From CALLJL01 sp964627255 (GTDB taxonomy: Bacteria > Acidobacteriota > Aminicenantia > Aminicenantales > CALLJL01): a stretch of DNA of 64,000 nucleotides. Numbering within the stretch: position 1 is the stretch's first letter; each line of letters begins with the position of its first letter. The position numbers were made by a program, and so were the translations under genes. The stretch spans positions 1 through 64,000 of the forward strand of contig CAZVIN010000114.1 in assembly GCA_964627255.1 (NCBI GenBank), written 5' to 3'. Below the pieces are notes generated by a model that saw only the letters and a program-made list of their open reading frames with translations, was not told the origin of the DNA and made no database searches. Positions 16,776 through 25,011 of this stretch are shown piece by piece.

Positions 16776-17840
16776 TCATTCCAAATCCTGCAGGAAATGG
16801 ACATGCCGGGCCACCGCCTCAGGCCAGCGAAAAAGCGAGCTTCTCTGTCTGCCCTTTTTTTCGTAACTATGTCGCTTTGATTCATCCGAGAGAAGGAGGT
16901 CAATCTTGGCCGCCAAATCTTCAGCTGAAGTGGGGTCGAAATAAAGGGCGGCGTCAGCCAAAACTTCTCGCAAGCTTCCCGCGGGACTGGAAATCACCGC
17001 TCGGCCGCGGGCCATCGCCTCTAAGGGAGGAAGGCCAAAACCTTCATAGAGCGAGGGAAAAACAAAAAGGCAAGCGCCGTCAAGGTAGCGAATGACCTCT
17101 GGTTGAGGCAAATAACCAAGGAGCAAACATTTCTCATTGAGATTAAGCCGGGAGATTTCTTTTTGAACCGCGGGCCGCGGGGCAAGACCGATAAGAACCA
17201 GCCGCAGGTCAGGATGGAGAGTTGAAATAAAACGAAAAGCTTGAAGGAGAGTAATTATATTTTTATGAGGTTTCCAGTTGCCAACGTATATGATATAGGG
17301 AAAAAGATAAGGAGAGGCGAAAGGTGGCGTTTGAAAAAAGGTGTCCGCTACCCCATTATAAATAATCCTTATTTTATCCATAGGTATACTAAACATTTCG
17401 GCTAAATCAGCCGCTGTTTGGCGGGAAACGGTAAAAACGAGCGCCGCCCGAGATTTGATTTGCCGTAAAAAGAAACGGGCGATTTCAACCTTGACCTGTG
17501 GCTTAAAAAAGGCGGGGAATTTGAAATGAATCAGGTCATGAACTGTAACAATCAACCGCTGCCGAAGGAAAAGAGGAAAAATATAATGGGGTGAAAAATA
17601 ATAATAACCTTTGAGGTGGCGACATTTCCAAGGAATTTCCAGCTGCTCCCGAGGGTCATAGTTGGCGTAATGAGCTCTAATTTCCTTTTGTCGCGGCACC
17701 GCCAGCCGCTCTTTTCCCGCTAAATGAATTACTCTAATATCCTCAAAAAAAGGCTGCTCAAGAAGACCGCCGAAAACATGACGAATGTAAACCCCTATTC
17801 CATAATCTTCTATTTTGCGGGCGTCAAGCAGAAGACGCAT
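16776..17840 (-). CDS. Glycosyltransferase, GT4 family
   Basis: A 354-residue GT-B retaining glycosyltransferase. The N-terminal half has the YGIGVYIRHV turn and TVHDLIHFKFP. The C-terminal half has YVGNWKPHKNIITLLQAF, LVLIGLAP and the nucleotide-sugar motif FPSLYEGFGLPPLEAMARG. The ATG at 17840 is preferred over an upstream TTG because GGAG sits eight bases before it. The start overlaps the 3' end of the GT2 gene by 17 bases, so the two are coupled. Confidence 0.85.
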   Translation of the reverse strand: MRLLLDARKIEDYGIGVYIRHVFGGLLEQPFFEDIRVIHLAGKERLAVPRQKEIRAHYANYDPREQLEIPWKCRHLKGYYYFSPHYIFPLFLRQRLIVTVHDLIHFKFPAFFKPQVKVEIARFFLRQIKSRAALVFTVSRQTAADLAEMFSIPMDKIRIIYNGVADTFFQTPPFASPYLFPYIIYVGNWKPHKNIITLLQAFRFISTLHPDLRLVLIGLAPRPAVQKEISRLNLNEKCLLLGYLPQPEVIRYLDGACLFVFPSLYEGFGLPPLEAMARGRAVISSPAGSLREVLADAALYFDPTSAEDLAAKIDLLLSDESKRHSYEKKGRQRSSLFRWPEAVARHVHFLQDLE

Positions 17841-18744
17841 CACCAAAGCTCCTGACTATTCTTAGAACTTCAGAATAAATAGATTTTCGCTCTTCGTCGC
17901 CTCGCCAGCTGGCCCCTAAAATTTTCGCTTTAAACTGGGCCCAAAGATAAATTCGAAGCAAGCGCTGGCTCATAGGACTATGATAAAGAGAATAATAGAG
18001 AAGCTGACTCTTCTTGGCTTCGGTCAAAGACAGGCGGGGAAAGCGCGAAGCGACTGCCCCCCGGTAATGGATGAGCCGGGCTTGCGGCAAGTACCGAATT
18101 TTAAAACCTTGGGACCGCAGCCGCCGGCCTAAATCTGCGTCCTCGATATAAAAAAAGAAACGTTCATCAAAACCGCCAACCGCAAAAAACATTTCCCGCC
18201 GGATAACAAAAGCCACGCCGCTCACCCAAGCCACATCCCGCGCCATCTTTCCCTTTAGGAGCTGATAAACCAGCTTATACCAGGGCTGAGCTAAATATTT
18301 CAGAAAGAATTCGCTCATCAGCCCTAAATCTCGGCCAAAGGAGAGTTGAAAACTCTGGTCCGGGTTGAATACTCCGGGAGCAGCTATGGCATAAGCTTCG
18401 TGCTCAGATAAAAAAGTAATTAATGGCTGAAGACAATTAGGCAAAAGCTCGACATCATTATTTAAGAAGAACAGCCATTCGCCGGCGCTCTGGCGAGCCC
18501 CGACATTGGCGGCCCGGGCAAAACCGCAATTTTCAAAAAGCTGAATGACCTTGACGGAAGGAAATTTCTCCCTGACCACGGAGAGATAGCCGTCAGTCGA
18601 AGCATTATCCACTAAGATGATTTCCGAACGAAGCCCAAGGCGAGCCAACTCAGCCTGAAGAGAGGAAAGCGTCCGCGGCAAAAAGTCCCTGCCCTGATAA
18701 TTAATTATTATGGCCGAGAGACTGACCTGACTTCTTTCTTCCAT
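17824..18744 (-). CDS. Glycosyltransferase, GT2 family (rhamnosyltransferase-like)
   Basis: A 306-residue GT-A enzyme. SAIIINYQGRDFLPRTLSSL leads into EIILVDNASTDG, the DxD-equivalent FFLNNDVEL, and FDERFFFYIEDADLGRRLRSQGFKI, the ED-x-D-L catalytic region. These place it among rhamnosyl- or galactofuranosyl-type GT2 enzymes. A basic C-terminus with RLIHYRGAVASR is also usual. It is the third gene of the minus-strand glycan operon, separated by 214 bases from the gene upstream. Confidence 0.85.
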   Translation of the reverse strand: MEERSQVSLSAIIINYQGRDFLPRTLSSLQAELARLGLRSEIILVDNASTDGYLSVVREKFPSVKVIQLFENCGFARAANVGARQSAGEWLFFLNNDVELLPNCLQPLITFLSEHEAYAIAAPGVFNPDQSFQLSFGRDLGLMSEFFLKYLAQPWYKLVYQLLKGKMARDVAWVSGVAFVIRREMFFAVGGFDERFFFYIEDADLGRRLRSQGFKIRYLPQARLIHYRGAVASRFPRLSLTEAKKSQLLYYSLYHSPMSQRLLRIYLWAQFKAKILGASWRGDEERKSIYSEVLRIVRSFGDASSA

Positions 18745-18958
18745 GTTAAACTACTAAAGTAAAACCATTTTTCTGTTGAAAGATAAATGACCCTCCAAAA
18801 TAACTTCCTTTTTAACCCAATGGCTTTATCCCGGCCGATTTTTCAGAATTTCTGGGCTCCTTTCCCCTGGCCTCACTTCCACTCAATCTGCCGGTTAAAA
18901 ACATTTTCATTCTCGGCTCTATACCGGCTTCCCTAACCCTGTTTTTGCTTCGCCTTTT

Positions 18959-20062
18959 TTACAATTTTTTATACTTTATTTCTCGAAGACAATCGGCAAC
19001 CTTGGTGGCCGCTTGTGGCCAAGAAAATATCTCCCTTCGTATTTCAAAATTCTTTCTTATCTCGTTACCTCGGGCTTCGTCAGTCATGATTCGCGTCAAA
19101 GCCTTCGTCACCGCCTCGACTGTCGTCTCCTCAACAAACTCGGCCATCCCCTGCAGGATTTCTCCCAAGGAAGAACGCTTGAGAACAACCGGAATCGAAC
19201 CGCAAGCTAAAGCTTCCAGCGGCGGCAGACCAAAACCCTCATACTCCGAAAGGTAAGCGAACGCTTCACAGGCTGAATAGAAAAACGGCAGTTCTGTTTC
19301 GGGAAGAAATTCATCCCATCTTACCCAATCTTGGCTTAAAAGAGAGGCTATATCCTCGGGGGGATAAGTCCGGTTTTGACCAACAACATAAAGGAAAAGG
19401 TCAGGCCATTCCTGCCTCAGATTATTAACCGCCGTCACTAGCAAGGGCAAATGCCGGCGTCGGAAAATAGAGCCAAGAAAACCGATAACTCGGCGAGAAC
19501 CAAGACCACGGGCCTCTTTCCAGCGCCGTACGGCTTCTGGCGGAGCTCGGTCAAATTTATCCTCCACCCCGTAATAAATTATCCTCAGCTTATTTCTTTT
19601 GATTTTTAGATGCCGGTCAACTTCTTCGGCCGTGGCCTGGGAAGGAACGATTAAGAGATTAGCCCGTCGCAGGCTATAACGTAAAACAAATCCCCGCCAC
19701 TTAGCTGTCCGAGGAGGGAACCACTCGGGATGGCTCAGAAGAGAAATGTCATGGACAAAAAGAAGCGAAGGCCAAGGACAGAGAAGCGGTAAGGTATAAT
19801 TAAAAGCTAAGATAAGGTCAGGGTCGAGTTGCTGGCAAGCCCGCCAGAAGGGCCCATTCTGCCAGCGAAAATAGCCACCGCGAGAGGGAAGCACCATCTG
19901 CTGAATATTTTGGCGACTGAAGGGCAGGGCGATTTCTCTAGTCAGAACAAAAAAGCGAGTCTCTTCCAGCCTACTGGCTAAGGCCGGCAGAATATTCTTG
20001 GCTACCCGGCCTACGCCTGCCCCCTGAGGGCCAAGCTCGTAGCCGTCAACCACAATTCTCAT
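18959..20062 (-). CDS. Glycosyltransferase, GT4 family
   Basis: A 367-residue GT-B enzyme starting MRIVVDGYELGPQGAGVGRVAKN, the acceptor-side glycine-rich loop. LLFVHDISLLSHPEWFPPRT matches the family's H-D-x5-P region. The donor side has RVIGFLGSIFRRRHLPLLV and YLSEYEGFGLPPLEALACGSIPVV (E-x7-E). It overlaps the upstream glycosyltransferase by 17 bases. The similarity to its neighbours suggests duplication within the operon. Confidence 0.85.
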   Translation of the reverse strand: MRIVVDGYELGPQGAGVGRVAKNILPALASRLEETRFFVLTREIALPFSRQNIQQMVLPSRGGYFRWQNGPFWRACQQLDPDLILAFNYTLPLLCPWPSLLFVHDISLLSHPEWFPPRTAKWRGFVLRYSLRRANLLIVPSQATAEEVDRHLKIKRNKLRIIYYGVEDKFDRAPPEAVRRWKEARGLGSRRVIGFLGSIFRRRHLPLLVTAVNNLRQEWPDLFLYVVGQNRTYPPEDIASLLSQDWVRWDEFLPETELPFFYSACEAFAYLSEYEGFGLPPLEALACGSIPVVLKRSSLGEILQGMAEFVEETTVEAVTKALTRIMTDEARGNEIRKNFEIRREIFSWPQAATKVADCLREIKYKKL

Positions 20063-21200
20063 CGCAGACCGCCATAACCTCGCGGTAAAAAGTTAAGGTA
20101 TTAGAAGCCGCCCTTTCCCAGGAAAAATTCCTCACTCTTTTTTGGCCTTCCTGAATCAAGTGTTGCCTGAGCTCAGGGTCTTCAAGAAGAGAAGCAGCAG
20201 TGCGAGCGATGTCTTCTGGTTCCGTGGGGTTAAAATAAAGGGCCGCGGGGCCACCGACTTCTGGTAAGGCCGTAGCATTTGAGGCCAGGACCGGCAAACC
20301 ACAAGCCATGGCTTCGACCAGGGGAAAACCAAAGCCTTCGCAGAGAGAGGGCATAATCAGGGCTGTTGCCAGGTGATAAAAGTTTCTTAGACCCCAACGG
20401 TTGATATAGCCAAGAAAATGCACTTTATTCTCCAGCTGAAGTGAAGCGACTTGCCGCCGCAAACTTTTTTCCTCCTTGCCCCCCTTCCCGACGAGAACAA
20501 GATGCAGCGACGGATATCGAGACAGCAAAATTTTGAAGGCAATCACGAGCCGACTCAAGTTTTTTCGTGGCTCAAGGGTGCCCACAAAAAGCAAAAAATC
20601 ATCCGGAAGTGAAACCCGTTTCCGAAATGTCCGGAGCTCCTCCGGCGCCACTGTTTCCAGGAAATATGATTCCAGACCATGCGGGATAACTCTCACCTTG
20701 GCCGCCTCAATCGAGGGAAAGCGCCTCAGAATATCCGCCTTCATAAAATTGGAAAAGGTAATAATGCCATCTGCTCGAGCTAAACTCCGGCTGGCATGAC
20801 GGGGAAAGGCCCAGCTGGCCTCAGCTTCAGCCATCGAAGGAAAATCAAGGGCGAATAAATCATGAACGGTGACCACCATCTTGCCGCGGGAGGGAAGAAG
20901 CAAAGGGGTCGGAGAATGAGTTAGGTCTAAGCCCTGGCGAAAAAAAGCTTCGAGCGGTGGCCAGCAAAGCTGGTACCAAAAAAAATTAAGACAGCGAACT
21001 GGAATCTTGAGGTCACGCCAATAATATTTCTGGAAATGCGGCAGCTTTTCCGGCGGGAAACGGTCCCGAAGAGAGGCGGAGAAAAGAAAATATTCGTTCT
21101 CGTGGTCGATTTGCGCCAAATGAACCAGGAGGTTCCGCAGGTAGACGCCCACCCCCGTTTCTTCCTTAAGAAAGGGACGAAGGTCAAAACCAAGACGCAT
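20046..21200 (-). CDS. Glycosyltransferase, GT4 family (first gene of the glycan operon)
   Basis: A 384-residue GT-B enzyme. MRLGFDLRPFLKEETGVGVYLRNLL is the family's conserved start, so the ATG at 21200 is used although 13 further codons are open upstream. Motifs: TVHDLFALDFPSM, FVGTLEPRKNLSRLVIAF, LVLVGKGGKEE, and LCEGFGFPLVEAMACGLPVLAS. The preceding 430 bases have a GC-rich structured leader. The gene opens the polycistronic run that ends with the sugar-phosphate transferase. Confidence 0.85.
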   Translation of the reverse strand: MRLGFDLRPFLKEETGVGVYLRNLLVHLAQIDHENEYFLFSASLRDRFPPEKLPHFQKYYWRDLKIPVRCLNFFWYQLCWPPLEAFFRQGLDLTHSPTPLLLPSRGKMVVTVHDLFALDFPSMAEAEASWAFPRHASRSLARADGIITFSNFMKADILRRFPSIEAAKVRVIPHGLESYFLETVAPEELRTFRKRVSLPDDFLLFVGTLEPRKNLSRLVIAFKILLSRYPSLHLVLVGKGGKEEKSLRRQVASLQLENKVHFLGYINRWGLRNFYHLATALIMPSLCEGFGFPLVEAMACGLPVLASNATALPEVGGPAALYFNPTEPEDIARTAASLLEDPELRQHLIQEGQKRVRNFSWERAASNTLTFYREVMAVCDENCG

Positions 21201-21632
21201 TTTTGCTGTCAATGTATTCTCAGCCCTAAGAAAAGTCAAGGCAAGGAAACTTCAGCGAAGCGACTACACAAAAAGCGTTTCGGGCGGGGGAGCCTTCTTC
21301 CCGCCCCATATTCCTCACTCGCCGTGGTGCCAGACCTACCCTTGGCGAGCCGGCAGAGAAACTCGCCGGCCCCCCGGCTCGGGAACCCTTAAAATAATTC
21401 CAGGTCAACCCATTCTTAAAACTAAGGCAGCTTCTTTGACCTCAAAAAATGATAAATTTAAAGACCCAAAGGGGTCAGCAGCGAGGGGAAAATTTACGGC
21501 TATCTTAAAGCCACCTAATGGAGTCCCAAAGATTATAACTATTTCGCTTAAATTAAAAATAATTTTAAGCGGTTAAAAAGATTGATAAACAAGAAAAGGG
21601 ATGGTAAGATTCGGCCGCAAGGAGGCAGGGAG
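21201..21632. other. GC-rich structured leader and divergent promoter region
   Basis: This 432-base gap separates the glycan operon (minus) from the M20 hydrolase (plus). Between 21282 and 21380 there are several strong inverted repeats: gggcggg/cccgccc (21282-21288 with 21300-21306), cgagccgg/ccggctcg (21346-21353 with about 21374-21381) and a competing ggcgag/ctcgcc pair. The right half is AT-rich with cgcttaaa/tttaagcg (21545-21552, 21563-21570). AAGGAGG before 21633 is the ribosome-binding site of the hydrolase. I recognise no known riboswitch. Confidence 0.45.
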
Positions 21633-22862
21633 ATGACTAAATTAGAAAGGGTTCTCAGGCGCATAGATACCCAACGGGATGAAATGGTCAATTTTCAAAT
21701 CAAGCTGGCTTCGATTCCGGCCATTGCCCCCGTAAACGGAGGCAAAGGGGAGAATGAAAAAGCCCATTTTCTGCTGGGATTTCTTCAGGAAAACGGTTTT
21801 GAGAAGGTCGAGGTAATTAAGGCTCCCGACCTTGATACTCCTGAAGGCTACCGCCCGAATATTATTGGTCGGTTTAAGGGCAAGAGCTCTAAAAAGACTA
21901 CTTGGGTCATGACTCACATGGACGTTGTTCCCCCTGGTGACCTGGCCCAATGGGAAGGCGACCCTTTCAAGCCCTGGGTAAAAGAAGGCAAGATTTATGG
22001 CCGAGGGGTTGAGGATAATCAACAGGCAATGGTGGCTTCCCTTTTTGCCCTGAAGGCGTTCCGGGCTGAAAATCTTCGGCCCGCCAATGACGTCGGCCTC
22101 GTCCTCGTCTCAGACGAGGAGACAGGCAACCTTAAAGGAATTGATTATGTCCTCCGGCACACCCAGATTTTTCAAAAAAATGACCTAATTATCGTGCCCG
22201 ATGCCGGCAACAGCGAGGGCAGCTTAATCGAAGTCGCCGAAAAAAGCATTCTCTGGCTCAAATTTAGAACTATTGGCAAGCAAGCTCATGGGTCAACTCC
22301 AGAAAAGGGAATCAACAGCTTTAAAGCCGCTTCCCATTTGATAGTTGAGCTGGACCGGCTGTATAAGCTATTTCCCGAAGTTGACCCCCTCTTTGAGCCG
22401 CCGATTTCCACTTTTGAACCGACCAAGAAAGAAGCCAATGTTCCTAACATTAACACTATACCCGGAGAAGACGTCTTTTATCTGGACAGCAGGATTCTGC
22501 CCAAGATTGCCGTGGAAAAGGTAGAGAAAGCGGTCAATCAATTGGCCCGGCGGGTAGAAAAGAAATTCAAGGTCAAAATACAAGTGGAAATACAGCAAAA
22601 GGCGCCCGCCGCTCCCCCCACCTCTCCCCGGGCAGCAGTGGTTCAGGCTTTAAAAAAGGCGGTGTGGGAAATTTACCGGAAAAAGGCTTCCCCCCGAGGT
22701 ATTGGTGGGGGAACAGTAGCTGCCTTTTTCCGGCGGGCTGGGTTTGAAGCCGCCTGCTGGAGCCGGATTGACGAAACGGCTCATCAGCCCAACGAATATT
22801 GCCGGATTGAAAACATGATGGGTGATGCCAAAGTCTTAGCCCACGTTTTCCTTCAGGATTGA
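21633..22862 (+). CDS. M20 family zinc metallohydrolase
   Basis: A 409-residue di-zinc peptidase or deacylase. THMDVVPPGD holds the first metal His/Asp, GRGVEDNQQ the bridging Asp, SDEETGN the catalytic Glu pair, and VPDAGNSEG a further metal ligand. A dimerisation insert (FRTIGKQAHGSTPEKGINSFKAA) follows, and the last His ligand is in the ETAHQPNEYCRIENM segment. The wording matches an M20 subgroup often mislabelled diaminopimelate aminotransferase in archaea. The start at 21633 is fixed by AAGGAGG seven bases upstream. The substrate is unknown. Confidence 0.85.
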   Translation: MTKLERVLRRIDTQRDEMVNFQIKLASIPAIAPVNGGKGENEKAHFLLGFLQENGFEKVEVIKAPDLDTPEGYRPNIIGRFKGKSSKKTTWVMTHMDVVPPGDLAQWEGDPFKPWVKEGKIYGRGVEDNQQAMVASLFALKAFRAENLRPANDVGLVLVSDEETGNLKGIDYVLRHTQIFQKNDLIIVPDAGNSEGSLIEVAEKSILWLKFRTIGKQAHGSTPEKGINSFKAASHLIVELDRLYKLFPEVDPLFEPPISTFEPTKKEANVPNINTIPGEDVFYLDSRILPKIAVEKVEKAVNQLARRVEKKFKVKIQVEIQQKAPAAPPTSPRAAVVQALKKAVWEIYRKKASPRGIGGGTVAAFFRRAGFEAACWSRIDETAHQPNEYCRIENMMGDAKVLAHVFLQD

Positions 22863-23245
22863 ACTTTCTTAAGCGCTCTATCCCCGTTTTTTTATTTTTG
22901 GGTCATTTCCAGGTCAGTGGCCAAAAAAGTGACTGCTTGATTGAGTGATTATAGGATTGCCTCGGAATAAGCGTGAAATTCAAAGCCAGAATATCAGAGC
23001 GAGAATAATAGGATATCCAGCTGAAGGGGAGGATTATCGCTAATTCTGATAAAAAGAAAAACTAATCCCATATTTCTCCATTTTCCCAGGTCAAGTTTTC
23101 CCTAACGGATTTAGAGATGAGCCTTATTTTAAGTAAGAGGGCCCACTCCTAAAAAATAGCCATATTTCAAATAACATTGCGGACTTAGCGAATAATTTGA
23201 TTAAATGATGGAAGAGAAGCAAAAAAAAGACGAGAGGAGTTAGAA
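22863..23245. other. Intergenic region, nothing recognised
   Basis: The 383 bases between the M20 hydrolase and cutA are AT-rich with stops in all frames. I see no tRNA, terminator with a clear stem, or repeat shared with other gaps. GAGGAG just before 23246 belongs to cutA. Confidence 0.5.
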
Positions 23246-23584
23246 ATGGCCGAATACTTATTGGTCCTAACGACGGTTTCTGATGAAGCCGCAGCTTCCC
23301 AAATTGCCCGCCAGCTCGTCGAGGAGCGGTTAGCGGCTTGCGTGACCGTTTCCAGTCCTTGTCAGTCCTTTTATTGGTGGGAGGGAGACATCTCAGAAGA
23401 GCGGGAGTTGATACTTTTTATTAAAACCAAGGAAAGCCTTTATCCGGAGTTGGAAAAAAGGCTCAAAGAAATCCACCCCTATTCAGTGCCTGAAGTTCTG
23501 GCTCTTTCTGTGGCCTTGGGCTCGGAGAAATATCTCCGCTGGTTAGACCAAGAGACAAGGCAAGCTGAGAAACAAAACCTCTAA
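23246..23584 (+). CDS. cutA: Divalent-cation tolerance protein CutA
   Basis: A 112-residue trimeric ferredoxin-like protein. VLTTVSDEAAASQIARQLVEERLAACV and SFYWWEGDISEERELILFIKT are the two CutA hallmarks, followed by IHPYSVPEVLAL. A strong GAGGAG site precedes the ATG. The stop overlaps the convergent histone-deacetylase-like gene by four bases. CutA is linked to copper and other divalent-metal tolerance, but its molecular role is unsettled. Confidence 0.94.
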   Translation: MAEYLLVLTTVSDEAAASQIARQLVEERLAACVTVSSPCQSFYWWEGDISEERELILFIKTKESLYPELEKRLKEIHPYSVPEVLALSVALGSEKYLRWLDQETRQAEKQNL

Positions 23585-24552
23585 TCCCCTGAAGGCCAGA
23601 ATATGTGCTGCCAGTTCAACCGCCTTTCCACCGCTTGAGCTACTTTAATAGTATTAAGATGGATAGAAACTGTGTCTTTTATCTCAAAAGCATAGCCACC
23701 AGCCAACAGAATGACTACTGGAATGCCCAAACGCCTGGCCTCTTTAATAATAATTAAGTCTCTTTCTCTCAATCCTTCCTTAGTTATTTTCAACCCGCCG
23801 AGCTGGTCCTTTTCAAAGGGGTCAGCCCCGGCTAAATAAAAGACGAGAGCCGGCCGGAATTGGCGATAAAGTTTGGGGAAATGAGATTTCAGAGCTGCCA
23901 GATATTCCTCATCTCTATCTCCGGACCAGAGTTCAATATCAACCCTACTGGGCGGCTTTTCAGCCGGATAGAGGTCCATCTGATGGATGGAAAAAGTAAA
24001 AACATAATCTTTTTGGCTGAAAATATAGGCTGTCCCGTTGCCGTGATGAACATCGCAATCTACCACCATCATCCGCGACAGTCTCCTTTCCTGCCTCATT
24101 TTTTCGGCAGCCACGGCCACATCATTTAGGACACAAAAGCCTTCTCCGTGGTCTGGAAAGGCATGGTGAAAGCCGCCTCCTAAATGAACGGCCAAGCCAT
24201 TTTCTAAAGCCAAATTGGCCGCCAAAATAGTTCCGCCACACGTGAGCCAGGCAAAACGAACGAGCTCAGGAGAAAAGGGAAGTTCCAAAGCCATCAGCTC
24301 GCCGCGACTTAGGCTTCCGGTTTTTAATTTCTGCACATATTTTGGGGTATGAACCAAGAGAACATCCTCGTCCCGGGCCGGCAAAGGCGTGAAAAACTCG
24401 GCCTTTCTCACGCCCATTTCTAATAATTTTTCATAAAGAAGGCGGTATTTTTTTATCGGAAAAACATGTTGGCCGATATCGACCATCCAGTATTCATCGC
24501 TGAAGACATATTTCAACGGATAGGGCCGCCGCAAAAGGTCAAACCAGGCCAT
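23581..24552 (-). CDS. Histone deacetylase/AcuC-family amidohydrolase
   Basis: A 323-residue zinc amidohydrolase of the arginase/deacetylase fold. GGGFHHAFPDHGEGFCVLNDVAVA carries the catalytic histidine pair (129-130), and VVDCDVHHGNGTAYIF carries the zinc ligands (D165, H169 region); AGADPFEKDQLGG supplies the third ligand aspartate. Relatives deacetylate acetyl-lysine, acetylpolyamines or acetoin-pathway targets. No acetoin genes are nearby, so the substrate is open. The zinc-site residues are all present. Confidence 0.88.
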   Translation of the reverse strand: MAWFDLLRRPYPLKYVFSDEYWMVDIGQHVFPIKKYRLLYEKLLEMGVRKAEFFTPLPARDEDVLLVHTPKYVQKLKTGSLSRGELMALELPFSPELVRFAWLTCGGTILAANLALENGLAVHLGGGFHHAFPDHGEGFCVLNDVAVAAEKMRQERRLSRMMVVDCDVHHGNGTAYIFSQKDYVFTFSIHQMDLYPAEKPPSRVDIELWSGDRDEEYLAALKSHFPKLYRQFRPALVFYLAGADPFEKDQLGGLKITKEGLRERDLIIIKEARRLGIPVVILLAGGYAFEIKDTVSIHLNTIKVAQAVERRLNWQHIFWPSGD

Positions 24553-25011
24553 ACGCTTGGTCTATCAAGATAACAGAAAACAGCGCGGCTTGCCAAGGGA
24601 AAATTCCTTCTTCAGCTACAGACATATTGCCCGAGCAATCGGCAGGGAATACAGGAAGAGCCGGTGAAGGAAAGTAGCATTTTGCTGAAATCTGGCGACC
24701 AACGTCTCTTCTGCCAGATGCATCCCTTGATGGCCGGAGGTCAGTGCTGGGTTTGAAAAGTGAAATTACCCCCGAGGCCTCGTTTCTCTAACCCGGAAGT
24801 TTTTCTCTCGACCGTTTAGCCGCCTATACCCAATCAGGTTGCGAGCAAACAGCTGCTCTCAATTATGTGCTTTATTTAGGCCGCCGTCCTCTTGCCGATA
24901 AACTTGAAGAAGGGCGTTCATCTTAAGTAGGAAGGAATCCTTGATACTCGCTTAAAGAGAAGTTTTTTTATTATTTGCCACCTCTCAAATTTTCTTAACG
25001 GGCAATAATTT
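24553..25011. other. Intergenic region with possible decayed coding sequence
   Basis: The 459 bases lie upstream of the deacetylase gene and downstream of ppdK. A plus-strand stretch (about 24793-24924) translates to a plausible but unrecognised 43-residue tail after an in-frame stop, and a further short run (about 24690-24750) is in another frame. This could be a decayed gene or chance. No RNA gene or repeat was found. Confidence 0.25.
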
